Source: JAFAHD01 sp963772515 (GTDB lineage Bacteria; Vulcanimicrobiota; Vulcanimicrobiia; Eremiobacterales; Eremiobacteraceae). From it: a stretch of DNA of 64,000 nucleotides. Below are positions 1-9,834 of this stretch, one piece after another (within the stretch, counting starts at the first letter, position 1; the number at the start of each line of letters is the position of its first letter). Location of the stretch: the NCBI GenBank assembly GCA_963772515.1, contig CAVYXC010000003.1, positions 186,001 through 250,000 of the forward strand, given 5' to 3'. The notes beneath the pieces are model-generated. The model did no database searches. It was not told the DNA's origin and saw only the letters and a program-made list of their open reading frames with translations. The position numbers and the translations under genes were made by a program.

Positions 1-1949
1 CGATGGACTGGATGGAGCAAGAGCAGGAGCGCGGCATCACGATCACGTCCGCCGCGACGACCTGCATTTGGCGCGACACGCGCATCAACATTATTGATAC
101 GCCCGGCCACGTGGATTTCACGGTCGAGGTCGAGCGCTCCATGCGCGTGCTCGACGGCCTCGTCGCGCTGTTCGACGCGGTCGCGGCCGTGCAGCCCCAG
201 AGTGAGACCGTCTGGCGCCAGGCCAACAAGTACAAAGTGCCGCGGCTCATCTTCATCAATAAGATGGATCGCACGGGTGCCGACTTCTACAACGCCGTGG
301 CGAAGATCCGCGAGCGTTTGGGCGCGCGCGCCGTCCCCGTCCAGTTGCCGATCGGGCAAGAAGACAAGTTCGAAGGCTTCGTCGACCTGTTGGGCGAGAC
401 GGCCACCATCTACGCCGACGACCTCGGCAAGACGATGGAGCGTGCCGAAGTTCCGGCCGACATGAAGGACACGATTCGCAAGTACCGCGCGGAGCTGATC
501 GAAGCGGTCGCCGAGACGGACGAGCATCTCACCGAGAAGTTCATCGAGGGCAAAGAGATCTCGGCCGACGAGATCCGCAAAGCGCTGCGCGCCGCCACCA
601 TCAAGGGCATCGTCATCCCGGTGCTGTGCGGTTCGGCGTTCAAGAACAAAGGCGTCCAGCCGCTGCTGGACGCGATCGTCGACTATCTGCCTTCCCCGGC
701 CGATCTAGCCGACGTGCAAGGCGTCGACCCGGATCATCCCGACAAGATGATCACGCGCAAGCCCACCGACGACGAGAAGTTCTCGGCGCTGGCATTCAAG
801 ATCATGTCCGACCCGTTCGTCGGCAAGCTGACGTTTTTCCGCACGTACTCGGGCACGCTCAAGGCCGGTTCGTACGTCTACAATTCGAACAAGGGCAACC
901 GCGAGCGCATCGGGCGCATCTTGCGCATGCACGCCAACCATCGCGAAGACGTCGAAAGCGTCGAGGCGGGCGACATCGCAGCGGCCGTTGGCCTCAAGAA
1001 CACCACCACCGGCGACACGCTGTGTGATGAGAAGTTCCCGATCATGCTCGAGAATATCACGTTCCCCGAGCCGGTGATCAGCCAGGCGATCGAGCCGCGA
1101 ACCAAGGCGGATCAGGAGAAGCTCGGCCAAGCGCTGGTCAAGCTGTCCGAAGAAGATCCGACCTTCCGCATGTACACCGACGAAGAGACCGGTCAGACGA
1201 TCATCTCGGGCATGGGCGAGCTGCACTTGGAGATCATCGTCGACCGCATGCTGCGCGAGTTCAAAGTGGCGGCCAACGTCGGCAAGCCGCAGGTGGCGTA
1301 CAAAGAAACCGTCACGAAGACCATCGAGAAGCAGGGCCGTTACATCCGCCAGACCGGCGGTAAGGGTCAGTACGGCGACGTCTGGTTGCGTCTCGAGCCG
1401 CTGCCGCCGGGCTCGGGCGTCGAGTTCGAGAGCGAAGTCGTCGGCGGAAACATCCCCAGAGAGTTCATCAAGCCGATCGAGCAGGGCGTGCGCGAGGCGG
1501 CGCTGGCAGGCGTGCTCGCCGGTTACCCGGTGCTCGACTTCAAAGCGACGGTATTCGACGGTTCGTACCACGACGTCGACTCGAGCGAGATGGCGTTCAA
1601 GATCGCTGGTTCGATGGCGTTTAAAGAAGCCAACCGTGCGGCCGGCCCGATCATCAAGGAGCCGATCATGTCGGTCGAAGTGGTGACGCCCGACCAGTTC
1701 ATCGGCGACGTCATCGGCGATCTTGCCGCGCGTCGCGGACACGTGAAGCACCAAGAGCCCGAGCCGGGCGGCGCGCAGAAGATCACCGCGACCGTGCCGC
1801 TGTCCGAGATGTTCGGCTACGCGACCGACCTGCGCAGCCGCACGCAAGGGCGCGCGACCTACACCATGGAGTTCGCGCACTACGCACAAGTGCCTAAGAG
1901 CGTGGCTGAAGAGATCATCGCCAAGAACACCGGCAAGAGCGCCGATTAG
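1..1949 (+). CDS. fusA: Elongation factor G, 5' end cut by window edge
   Basis: Translocation GTPase that moves tRNAs and mRNA through the ribosome after peptide transfer. The visible 648 residues (codons in frame from base 3) begin just before the switch I segment EQERGITIT; the P-loop and about 45-50 N-terminal residues lie upstream of the window. G3 DTPGH is at visible residues 32-36 and G4 NKMD at 86-89, followed by domains II to V through a normal C-terminus. The tuf gene starts 13 bases after the stop, the usual str operon order. Base composition and codon use match its neighbours, so I see no sign of transfer. Identity is certain; only the start is unseen. Confidence 0.97.
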   Translation, partial: MDWMEQEQERGITITSAATTCIWRDTRINIIDTPGHVDFTVEVERSMRVLDGLVALFDAVAAVQPQSETVWRQANKYKVPRLIFINKMDRTGADFYNAVAKIRERLGARAVPVQLPIGQEDKFEGFVDLLGETATIYADDLGKTMERAEVPADMKDTIRKYRAELIEAVAETDEHLTEKFIEGKEISADEIRKALRAATIKGIVIPVLCGSAFKNKGVQPLLDAIVDYLPSPADLADVQGVDPDHPDKMITRKPTDDEKFSALAFKIMSDPFVGKLTFFRTYSGTLKAGSYVYNSNKGNRERIGRILRMHANHREDVESVEAGDIAAAVGLKNTTTGDTLCDEKFPIMLENITFPEPVISQAIEPRTKADQEKLGQALVKLSEEDPTFRMYTDEETGQTIISGMGELHLEIIVDRMLREFKVAANVGKPQVAYKETVTKTIEKQGRYIRQTGGKGQYGDVWLRLEPLPPGSGVEFESEVVGGNIPREFIKPIEQGVREAALAGVLAGYPVLDFKATVFDGSYHDVDSSEMAFKIAGSMAFKEANRAAGPIIKEPIMSVEVVTPDQFIGDVIGDLAARRGHVKHQEPEPGGAQKITATVPLSEMFGYATDLRSRTQGRATYTMEFAHYAQVPKSVAEEIIAKNTGKSAD

Positions 1950-1962
1950 GAGACGATAGGAA

Positions 1963-3156
<1,194 letters not shown>

Positions 3157-3157
3157 C

Positions 3158-3466
3158 ATGGCACGTCAGAAGATCCGCATCCGCCTGCGCGCGTACGACC
3201 ACAAGATACTCGACCAGTCGGCCGAGCGCATCGTGGAGACGGCCAAGCGCACCGGTGCATTCATCAGCGGCCCGGTGCCGCTGCCGACCGAGATCAACCG
3301 CTGGTGCGTGCTGCGCTCGCCGCACGTGGACAAGAAGAGCCGCGAGCACTTCGAGATCCGCACGCACAAACGGCTGATCGACATCCTCCAGGCATCCGCC
3401 AAGACGATGGATGCCCTCATGCACCTCGACCTGCCCGCGGGCGTGGACATCGAACTGAAGGCCTAA
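3158..3466 (+). CDS. rpsJ: 30S ribosomal protein S10
   Basis: Small-subunit head protein; in other bacteria it also works in NusB-dependent antitermination. The 102 residues match the family length and contain the signature VLRSPHVDKKSREHFE near residues 48-63. Just before it the protein has RWC where KYT or RFT is usual. It starts one base after the tuf stop and is followed four bases later by rplC, opening the S10-type cluster. Confidence 0.97.
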   Translation: MARQKIRIRLRAYDHKILDQSAERIVETAKRTGAFISGPVPLPTEINRWCVLRSPHVDKKSREHFEIRTHKRLIDILQASAKTMDALMHLDLPAGVDIELKA

Positions 3467-3470
3467 GGAC

Positions 3471-4100
3471 ATGAAGAACATCATCGGTCGCAAGCTCGGC
3501 ATGACCAACGTGTTCACGCAAGACGGACGCTACGTGCCCGTCACCGTGATCGCGGCCGGTCCATGCTCTGTGATCGAACGCAAAGCGGTCGACAAGGACG
3601 GCTACGAAGCCGTCGTGCTCGGCTTCGAAGATGCCAAGCACAAGCAGCTGACCAAGCCGCAACGGGGCCGCTTCGAAAAGCTCAACACGGCGCCCAAGGC
3701 GGTGCTGCGCGAGTTCCGCGACGACCTGGGCGACGCGAAGGCGGGTGACACGGTCACCGTCGAGGCGTTCGCGGCAGGCGATAAGGTCGACGTGATCGGC
3801 ACGAGCAAAGGGCGCGGCTACGCCGGCATCATCAAACGCTGGAACGGATCGGGCGGCGGCGCGAGCCACGGCTCGATGATCCATCGCCAGCCGGCCTCCA
3901 ACGGCGACACGAACGCCGCCAAGACCGTCAAAGGCAGCCACCGCCCGGGCCATCTGGGCGTCGAGCGCGTGACCTCGCTCAACCTCGAGGTCGTCAGCGC
4001 GGATGCCGAGCGCAATCTGTTGCTGGTGCGCGGCGCGGTCCCCGGTGGACGCAATACCATCGTGCTCGTGCGGCCGTCCGTGAAAGCGAAGGCCAAATGA
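3471..4100 (+). CDS. rplC: 50S ribosomal protein L3
   Basis: Early-assembly large-subunit protein whose central loop reaches towards the peptidyl transferase centre. The 209 residues begin MKNIIGRKLGMT, the typical L3 start, and carry the conserved glycine-rich loop with GGGASHGS and the HRPGHLG segment. The stop overlaps the rplD start by four bases (ATGA), implying translational coupling. Nothing unusual is seen. Confidence 0.97.
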   Translation: MKNIIGRKLGMTNVFTQDGRYVPVTVIAAGPCSVIERKAVDKDGYEAVVLGFEDAKHKQLTKPQRGRFEKLNTAPKAVLREFRDDLGDAKAGDTVTVEAFAAGDKVDVIGTSKGRGYAGIIKRWNGSGGGASHGSMIHRQPASNGDTNAAKTVKGSHRPGHLGVERVTSLNLEVVSADAERNLLLVRGAVPGGRNTIVLVRPSVKAKAK

Positions 4101-4780
4101 GCAACGCGAATCTCCCGCTGTTGGACACGTCGGGCAAGACGGTCGGCAAGGTCGACGTGCCCGCGGCGTTCGCGCGCGAGCCTAAAGTGGCGGTGCTTCA
4201 CTTCGCGGTCACGCGCCATCTCGCCAACCGGCGGGCGGGCACCGCGGACACGAAGCGGCGCGACGACGTGCGCGGCGGCGGCAAGAAGCCGTGGCGCCAG
4301 AAGGGCACCGGCCGTGCGCGCGCGGGCAGCATCCGCTCGCCGCTGTGGCGTAAGGGCGGCGTGGTGTTCGGTCCGCATCCGCGTTCGTACAACATCGGCA
4401 TGAACCGGAGCGCGCGTCGGGCAGCGCTGGGCATGGCCGTGGCCGCCAAGGCGGCGGACGGCTCGATCAGCGTCATCGATGCGGCCGGCTTCAAACCGGC
4501 CAAGACCAAAGATTTCGTGGCGTTCCTGGAGCGCTCGAATACTGCGGCTATGGAGCGGTCGGATTCATCCGACCGTGCAAAAGGCAAGGGCAAGGTGCTG
4601 TTCCTCATCGATCGCGAGAAGGACGAGCACGCCGACGCGATCGCGCTCGCAGGCAGAAACCTGCGCGGGCTGACGATCGCCCCCGTCGCCGGCGTGAGCG
4701 CGCACGCGCTGCTCGCGCACGACCGCGTCATCTTCACCAAAAACGCATACGAAGCGTTGGCGGAGGTGTGCAGTGCCTGA
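4097..4780 (+). CDS. rplD: 50S ribosomal protein L4 with an in-frame repeat insertion
   Basis: Large-subunit protein lining the exit tunnel, and in some bacteria a regulator of the S10 operon. It has 227 residues against roughly 200-210 usual. The conserved tunnel loop region RGGGKKPWRQKGTGRARAG is intact at about residues 56-74. Between the conserved FVAFLE (about 138-143) and KVLFLID (about 169-175), where L4 normally has a short loop, there are about 20 residues, MERSDSSDRA (152-161) among them; these are encoded by a copy of the dispersed palindromic element at 4550-4575. The reading frame is preserved and both flanks align normally, so the protein is probably functional. The stop overlaps the GTG start of rplW by eight bases. 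Confidence 0.95.
   Translation: MSNANLPLLDTSGKTVGKVDVPAAFAREPKVAVLHFAVTRHLANRRAGTADTKRRDDVRGGGKKPWRQKGTGRARAGSIRSPLWRKGGVVFGPHPRSYNIGMNRSARRAALGMAVAAKAADGSISVIDAAGFKPAKTKDFVAFLERSNTAAMERSDSSDRAKGKGKVLFLIDREKDEHADAIALAGRNLRGLTIAPVAGVSAHALLAHDRVIFTKNAYEALAEVCSA
4550..4575 (+). repeat. Dispersed 26-nt palindromic element, copy 1 (inside rplD)
   Basis: ATGGAG followed by an inverted repeat, arms CGGTCGGAT and ATCCGACCG with TC between. Relative to the commonest copy both arms are changed at the same stem position, so all nine pairs remain. It is read in frame within rplD as MERSDSSDR. A related half-copy (TGGAGCGCTCGAAT) lies 24 bases upstream, starting at 4527. Confidence 0.85.
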
Positions 4781-5087
4781 GATGCGCCGCGTCGTGAAGC
4801 GTCCGCTGGTCACCGAGAAATCGGTGGCGGCGACCGCACGTTCCCAGTACGCGTTCGAAGTCGACACGCGTGCCTCCAAGCACAGCATCAAAGACGCGGT
4901 CCAGCGCCTGTTCAAAGTCACGGTGCTGCGCGTCAACACGGTCAACGTGCCGGCGAAGTCGGGGCGCAACATGCGCCGGCCGACACGCAAGCCCGTCGAG
5001 ACCCGCAGCGCCTGGAAGAAGGCGATCGTGACGCTCAAAGAGGGCGACAAGATCGAGCTCGGCGGGGTGAACTACTTTGAATCGTAA
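4773..5087 (+). CDS. rplW: 50S ribosomal protein L23
   Basis: Large-subunit protein at the exit of the peptide tunnel, docking site for trigger factor and SRP. The 104 residues include the family pattern RPLVTEKS near the N-terminus and the basic segment GRNMRRPTRKP. The GTG start at 4773 lies within the end of rplD and is preceded by GGAGG at 4762-4766. The TAA stop at 5085-5087 is followed directly, with no gap, by a copy of the palindromic element. Confidence 0.96.
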   Translation: MPEMRRVVKRPLVTEKSVAATARSQYAFEVDTRASKHSIKDAVQRLFKVTVLRVNTVNVPAKSGRNMRRPTRKPVETRSAWKKAIVTLKEGDKIELGGVNYFES

Positions 5088-5113
5088 ATGGAGCGGTCGA
5101 ATTTATTCGACCG
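5088..5113 (+). repeat. Dispersed 26-nt palindromic element, copy 2 (before rplB)
   Basis: ATGGAG plus arms CGGTCGAAT and ATTCGACCG with TT between, starting on the base after the rplW stop. Seven bases (ACACAAT) separate it from GTG 5121, the position that aligns with the normal L2 start. The 33-base unit 5088-5120 thus fills the whole gap between rplW and the conserved part of rplB. Confidence 0.88.
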
Positions 5114-5944
5114 ACACAATGTGGCGATAAAGAAATTCAGGCCGACGTCACCCGGGCGCCGTTTCATGACGATCACGGCGTTCGACGACGTCACCAAGAG
5201 CAAACCCGAGAACTCGCTCATCGAGTCGCAGAAGAAGCACGCGGGTCGCAATTTCAACGGGCACATCACCGTGCGCCATCGCGGCGGCGGCCACAAGCAG
5301 ATGTACCGGCGGATCGATTTCGCGCGGCGCAAGGACGGCGTGCCGGCCAAGGTCGCGGCGATCGAGTACGATCCCAACCGCTCGGCGCGCATCGCGCTGC
5401 TGCACTACCGCGACGGCGAGAAGCGCTACATCCTCGCGCCCTTGGGTCTGGCGGTCAACGACACCGTCGTGTCGGGTCCCGAAGCGGACATCAAGACCGG
5501 CAACGCGTTGCCGCTGTCGAGCATTCCGCTCGGCACGGTCATCCATAATATCGAGCTCACGCCGGGCGGCGGCGGCAAACTGGTGCGCTGCGCCGGCGGC
5601 GCCGCGCAGCTCATGGCCAAAGAAGGCGACTACGCCCAGGTGCGCATGCCCTCGGGCGAAGTGCGCAAGATCGCAGTAGTGTGCCGCGCTACGGTCGGCC
5701 AGCTCGGCAACTTAGAACATGAGAACCAGGTGATCGGCAAAGCCGGGCGCACGCGCTGGCTCGGACGCCGGCCGCAGGTGCGCGGCATCGCCATGAACCC
5801 GGTCGACCATCCGCACGGCGGCGGCGAGGCGCGCTCGACCGCGGGTCGTCCGCCCACGACGCCATGGGGCGTCATGACCATGGGCAAAAAGACGCGGCGC
5901 ACCAAGCGCACCACCAAATTCATCGTCAAGCGCCGGAGCAAAAA

Positions 5945-5948
<4 letters not shown>
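5088..5948 (+). CDS. rplB: 50S ribosomal protein L2
   Basis: Large-subunit protein needed for subunit joining and peptidyl transferase centre structure. From ATG 5088 it has 286 residues; the family start (usually MAIKKYKPTTPGRR) aligns with GTG 5121, which would give the usual 275. The extra 11 codons, MERSNLFDRHN, are a copy of the palindromic element. Two models fit: an N-terminally extended L2 from ATG 5088, or initiation at GTG 5121 using the GGAG at 5090-5093 brought close by hairpin folding. The conserved C-terminal NPVDHPHGGGEARS is present. rpsS overlaps the stop by four bases. Confidence 0.95.
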
Positions 5949-6247
<299 letters not shown>

Positions 6248-6249
6248 TC

Positions 6250-6591
6250 ATGCAAGCGCACGCAACGGTCAAGTTCCTGAAGATCCCGGCGCGCAAGGCG
6301 CGCCGCGTCGTCGACGTCATCCGCGGCAAGCGCGTGGATCGCGCGCTGGTCGAGCTGTCGTTCTCGACGCTCGAAGCGAGCAAGGCGATCCACAAATTGG
6401 TGCGTTCGGCTGCGGCCAACGCGGAGAACAATCACGGCATGAAGGCGGGCGACCTGGTCATCTCGCGCGCGACGGTCGACGGCGGCCCGATGTTCAAACG
6501 CGTCGAGGCGCGCGCCCGCGGCTCGGCCGGTCTCAAGAGGAGAAGGATGTCACACGTGACCATCACCGTGTCGGACGGAGAGGACGCTTAG
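6250..6591 (+). CDS. rplV: 50S ribosomal protein L22
   Basis: Large-subunit protein whose long beta hairpin lines the exit tunnel. The 113 residues carry the family signatures IPARKARRVVDVIRGK near the N-terminus and the tunnel-loop region RVEARARGSAG near residues 83-93. ATG 6250 sits two bases after the rpsS stop; longer in-frame starts inside rpsS were discarded because they add non-family sequence. Confidence 0.96.
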   Translation: MQAHATVKFLKIPARKARRVVDVIRGKRVDRALVELSFSTLEASKAIHKLVRSAAANAENNHGMKAGDLVISRATVDGGPMFKRVEARARGSAGLKRRRMSHVTITVSDGEDA

Positions 6592-6592
6592 C

Positions 6593-7456
6593 ATGGGCCA
6601 GAAGGTCAACCCCATCGGCTTCCGGCTCGGCATCGTCCGTACGTGGGACTCGCTGTGGTTCGAAGGCAAGCAGTATAAAGATAGACTGCACGAGGACCTG
6701 CGCATCCGCGAGGTCATCGACGCTTTGTCGCGCTCGGCCGGCGTGTCGCGCGTCATCATCGAGCGGCGTGCCAACCAGGTGCGCGTGGTCATCAACACGG
6801 CCAAGCCGGGCATCATCATCGGCAAGCGCGGCGCCGGCATCGAGGACCTGCGCAAGAAGCTCGAGCGCGTGGTCGGCAAACCGGTCAACGTCAACGTCAT
6901 CGAGATCAAGCACCCCGAGCTCGATGCCAAGCTCGTCGCCAACAACATCATCGATCAGCTCGAGAAGCGCATCGCGTTCCGGCGCGCCATGCGCCAGGCG
7001 ATCCAGCGCACCATGAAGGCGGGCGCGCGCGGCATCAAGGTGCAGTGCGGTGGCCGTCTCGGCGGAGCCGAGATCGCGCGCGTCGAGCGCAACTTCGAGG
7101 GCAAGGTGCCGCTGCACACGCTGCGCGCCAACATCGACTATGCGCAGGTCGAGGCCTACACCACGTACGGGCGCATCGGCGTCAAAGTGTGGATCTACAT
7201 GGGCGAAGTGCTGCCCGACGGCCGGCCCAAGCAAGAGTCGCAGGACTTGCGTCCGCGCGAGCGGCGCCCGCGCCGTCCGAAGACGGAGCAGGCGGACGCG
7301 ACGGTGCCCGTGACCACGGAGGCAGCGGTCGGCGCACCGGCCGATGCGGCCGCACAACCGAGCCCAGCGCCGGTGGAAGGCGCACCCGTCACGACCGAAG
7401 CCGCTGTCGGTGAGCCGCCGGCAGCTGCGAGCGCACCCGCCCCGGAGGGCACGTAA
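6593..7456 (+). CDS. rpsC: 30S ribosomal protein S3 with Ala/Pro-rich tail
   Basis: Small-subunit protein at the mRNA entry channel with helicase activity. It starts MGQKVNPIGFRLG and has the KH domain motif PGIIIGKRGAGI near residues 67-78 and the S3 C-terminal domain to about residue 215. At 287 residues it is longer than typical S3 because of a low-complexity tail rich in Ala, Pro, Glu and Thr, in which PVTTEAAVG occurs twice using different codons. The tail is likely disordered. It begins one base after the rplV stop. Confidence 0.96.
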   Translation: MGQKVNPIGFRLGIVRTWDSLWFEGKQYKDRLHEDLRIREVIDALSRSAGVSRVIIERRANQVRVVINTAKPGIIIGKRGAGIEDLRKKLERVVGKPVNVNVIEIKHPELDAKLVANNIIDQLEKRIAFRRAMRQAIQRTMKAGARGIKVQCGGRLGGAEIARVERNFEGKVPLHTLRANIDYAQVEAYTTYGRIGVKVWIYMGEVLPDGRPKQESQDLRPRERRPRRPKTEQADATVPVTTEAAVGAPADAAAQPSPAPVEGAPVTTEAAVGEPPAAASAPAPEGT

Positions 7457-7459
7457 CCG

Positions 7460-7891
7460 ATGTTGATGCCAAAACGCGTCAAGTACCGCAAGATGCAGCG
7501 CGGCCGCATGAAGGGCCGCGCCGGATCCGGCAACTCGCTCCACTTCGGCGAGTACGGCTTGCAGGCGCTCGAGCCGGCGTGGATCACAAATCGCCAGATC
7601 GAAGCGGCGCGCATCGCGCTGACGCGCCACATGAAGCGCGGCGGCAAGGTGTGGATCACGGTGTTCCCCGACAAATCGTACACTAAGAAGCCTGCCGAGA
7701 CGCGCCAAGGTTCGGGCAAAGGCGCGCCCGAGGGCTGGGTCGCCGTGGTGCGCCCGGGCCGCATCTTGTTCGAATTGGCCGGCGTCGAGCCGGCGGTCGC
7801 CAAGGAAGCGCTCAAGCTGGCCGCTTCCAAGATGCCGATCGCCACGAAGCTCGTCCGGCGCGAAGGGGTTGGTGAGTCCGTTGAAGTCTAA
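7460..7891 (+). CDS. rplP: 50S ribosomal protein L16
   Basis: Large-subunit protein near the A-site tRNA elbow. The 143 residues start MLMPKRVKYRK and include the highly conserved KGRAGSGN and the C-terminal lysine-rich helices typical of L16. The ATG at 7460 is four bases beyond the rpsC stop. Its 3' end overlaps the 5' end of rpmC. Confidence 0.97.
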   Translation: MLMPKRVKYRKMQRGRMKGRAGSGNSLHFGEYGLQALEPAWITNRQIEAARIALTRHMKRGGKVWITVFPDKSYTKKPAETRQGSGKGAPEGWVAVVRPGRILFELAGVEPAVAKEALKLAASKMPIATKLVRREGVGESVEV

Positions 7892-8084
7892 CGAACTGCG
7901 CGCGCTGCGCGAGCTGACCACGCGCGAGCTTGAGGAAAAGCTCACCGCCACCAAAGAAGAGATGTTCAACTTGCGCTTCCAGCTGGTCACCGGGCACCTG
8001 CAGGATCACGCCACGGTGAGCAAGCTGCGGCGCGATATCGCGCAACTCTACACCCTGCTGGCGCAGCGGCGCCTGGCGGGCTAG
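7881..8084 (+). CDS. rpmC: 50S ribosomal protein L29
   Basis: Small helical large-subunit protein near the tunnel exit. The start is ambiguous: TTG 7869, GTG 7872 and TTG 7881 are all in frame. I prefer TTG 7881 because it gives 67 residues beginning MKSNELRALRELT, the normal L29 start, and is preceded by GGTGA at 7871-7875, complementary to the 16S tail. The central NLRFQL motif is conserved. It overlaps the end of rplP by about ten bases. Confidence 0.9.
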   Translation: MKSNELRALRELTTRELEEKLTATKEEMFNLRFQLVTGHLQDHATVSKLRRDIAQLYTLLAQRRLAG

Positions 8085-8088
8085 ACAT

Positions 8089-8373
8089 ATGGAAGAAGCG
8101 ATGACGGAGAACCAGACCAAGGCGCGCAGCGTGCGCAAGATGCGCATCGGCCGCGTGGTGTCCGACAAGATGCACAAGAGCATCGTCGTGCGCACCGAGG
8201 TGAATCGCGCCGACCCGTATTACGGCAAGATCACGCTGCGCTCCACGCGCTACATGGCGCACGATGAGAACAACGACGCCAAGGTCGGCGACCTCGTGCG
8301 CATCGTCGAGACTCGCCCGATGTCGGCGCGCAAGCGCTGGCGCCTGGTCGAGATCGTGGAGAAGGCGAAGTGA
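8089..8373 (+). CDS. rpsQ: 30S ribosomal protein S17
   Basis: Primary 16S rRNA-binding protein with an OB fold. The 94 residues include the family pattern GRVVSDKMHKSIVV near 17-30 and the C-terminal ETRPMSARKRWRLVEIVEK. Two starts are possible, ATG 8089 or ATG 8101; the second gives a length nearer the usual. It overlaps the rplN start by four bases. Confidence 0.95.
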   Translation: MEEAMTENQTKARSVRKMRIGRVVSDKMHKSIVVRTEVNRADPYYGKITLRSTRYMAHDENNDAKVGDLVRIVETRPMSARKRWRLVEIVEKAK

Positions 8374-8738
8374 TCCAGTCCCAGACGCGGCTCAAAGTGG
8401 CCGACAACTCCGGCGCGCGCGAGCTGATGGTGTTCCACGTCAAGGGCGGCTCACGCCACCCCTACGCATATGTGGGCGACATCGTCGTGGCCACGGTCAA
8501 GAGCGCCATTCCCGGCGCCGCCGTGAAGAAGGGCAACGTCGTGTCGGCCGTCATCGTGCGCCAGAAGAAGAAGATGCGCCGGCCTGACGGCTCGTTCATC
8601 CGTTTCGACGAGAACGCGGCCGTGCTCCTCAACGAACAGAACAACCCGCGCGGCACGCGCATCTTCGGCCCCGTCGCGCGCGAGCTTCGCGACCGCGACT
8701 TCATGAAGATCATCTCGCTCGCGCCGGAGGTGCTCTAA
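8370..8738 (+). CDS. rplN: 50S ribosomal protein L14
   Basis: Large-subunit protein at the intersubunit face, contacting 16S helix 44. The 122 residues match the family length exactly, starting MIQSQTRLKVADNSGAREL and containing the signature ending RGTRIFGPVARELR. Initiation is at GTG 8370, overlapping the rpsQ stop. Confidence 0.97.
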   Translation: MIQSQTRLKVADNSGARELMVFHVKGGSRHPYAYVGDIVVATVKSAIPGAAVKKGNVVSAVIVRQKKKMRRPDGSFIRFDENAAVLLNEQNNPRGTRIFGPVARELRDRDFMKIISLAPEVL

Positions 8739-8740
8739 GC

Positions 8741-9070
8741 ATGAAGCACACCAGATTGGCCGCCGGCGATACCGTGATGGTGCTGTCGGGCAAATACAAA
8801 GGCAAGCGCGGCAAGATCAAGCTGGTTCGCCGCCACGACGGCGTGGCCGAAGTGGAAGGCGTCAACGTGGTCAAGCGCCACTCCAAGGCGACGGCGACGG
8901 CCAAAGCGGGCATCCTCGAGAAGGAGCTGCCGATGCCGGTGAGCCGCCTGATGTACGTGTGCCCGAAATGCAATAAGCCGGGCAAGCTCGCGCGCATCAT
9001 CAAAGGCGAGGGCAAGGAGCGCATCTGCCGGCGCTGCCACGAACCCGCCGACAGACCGGTGAAGGCATAA
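8741..9070 (+). CDS. rplX: 50S ribosomal protein L24
   Basis: Assembly-initiating large-subunit protein with a KOW motif, seen as GDTVMVLSGKYKGKRGKI at residues 9-26. The 109 residues include a C-terminal CPKC ... CRRC pair (about 71-74 and 95-98) that suggests a zinc ribbon, a variant found in part of the family. It begins two bases after the rplN stop. Confidence 0.96.
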   Translation: MKHTRLAAGDTVMVLSGKYKGKRGKIKLVRRHDGVAEVEGVNVVKRHSKATATAKAGILEKELPMPVSRLMYVCPKCNKPGKLARIIKGEGKERICRRCHEPADRPVKA

Positions 9071-9075
9071 CGACG

Positions 9076-9630
9076 ATGAACAGGATGAGAGAACGATACC
9101 AGCAGCAGGTCGTGCCTGCGCTCACCAAACGCTTCGGCTACAAGAACCCGATGCAGGTGCCGCGCTTGCGCAAGATCGTCGTCAACATGGGTGTGGGCGA
9201 AGCGGTCGCCGAGCCCAAGGCGATGGACGGCGCGGTCTCCGACCTGACCGCCATCACGGGCCAAAAGCCGTTGGTGACGCGCGCGACCAAGAGCATCGCG
9301 GTGTACAAGCTGCGCGCGGGCATGCAGGTTGGCGCCAAGGTGACGCTGCGCGGCGAGCGCATGTACGCGTTCTTCGACAAACTGGTCAACATCGTGCTGC
9401 CGCGCATCCGCGACTTCCGCGGCACGTCGCGCAACTCGCTCGACGGCCGCGGCAACTATGCATTGGGTCTCAAGGAGCAGCTCGTGTTCCCGGAGATCAA
9501 CTACGATAAGGTCGACCGCGTGCGCGGCATGGACATCGTCATCGTGACGAGCGCGCACAACGATGAAGAGGCGCTGGCGTTCCTTGCCGAGATGGGCATG
9601 CCGCTGCGCAAGGAAGGGGCTGCGGCGTAA
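9076..9630 (+). CDS. rplE: 50S ribosomal protein L5
   Basis: Large-subunit protein that binds 5S rRNA and contacts P-site tRNA. The 184 residues carry the family blocks VVNMGVGEAV, TGQKPLVTRATKSIA and the RDFRGTSRNSLDGRGNY region. It begins five bases after the rplX stop and is followed by the zinc-type S14 gene. Confidence 0.97.
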   Translation: MNRMRERYQQQVVPALTKRFGYKNPMQVPRLRKIVVNMGVGEAVAEPKAMDGAVSDLTAITGQKPLVTRATKSIAVYKLRAGMQVGAKVTLRGERMYAFFDKLVNIVLPRIRDFRGTSRNSLDGRGNYALGLKEQLVFPEINYDKVDRVRGMDIVIVTSAHNDEEALAFLAEMGMPLRKEGAAA

Positions 9631-9634
9631 CGCT

Positions 9635-9820
9635 ATGGCCAAGACATGTCTGATCGAGAAGAGCAAGCGGACGCCTAAGTTCAAGGTCCGCAAGCACAAC
9701 CGGTGCCTGCGCTGCGGGCGGCCCAAGGGCTTCCTGCGCAAATTCGCGCTATGCCGCATCTGTTTCCGCGAGCTGGCTCACGCGGGCAAGGTACCCGGCG
9801 TCGTCAAGGCGTCGTGGTGA
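9635..9820 (+). CDS. rpsN: 30S ribosomal protein S14, zinc-binding short form
   Basis: Head protein of the small subunit. The 61-residue length and four cysteines in CLRC (24-27) and CRIC (40-43) identify the zinc-binding (type Z) S14, found in many Gram-positive and deep-branching lineages. ATG 9635 follows the rplE stop by four bases; longer in-frame starts in rplE add non-family sequence. Confidence 0.96.
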   Translation: MAKTCLIEKSKRTPKFKVRKHNRCLRCGRPKGFLRKFALCRICFRELAHAGKVPGVVKASW

Positions 9821-9834
9821 GGGACTAGAGGAAT

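Noticed and set aside
7306..7420. PVTTEAAVG repeated in the S3 tail as a recent duplication
   Set aside because: The two copies use different codons, so a recent DNA duplication is unlikely; ordinary low-complexity tail.
6563..7990. Minus-strand open frame opposite rpsC and rplP
   Set aside because: Spans several certain ribosomal protein genes and has shadow composition.
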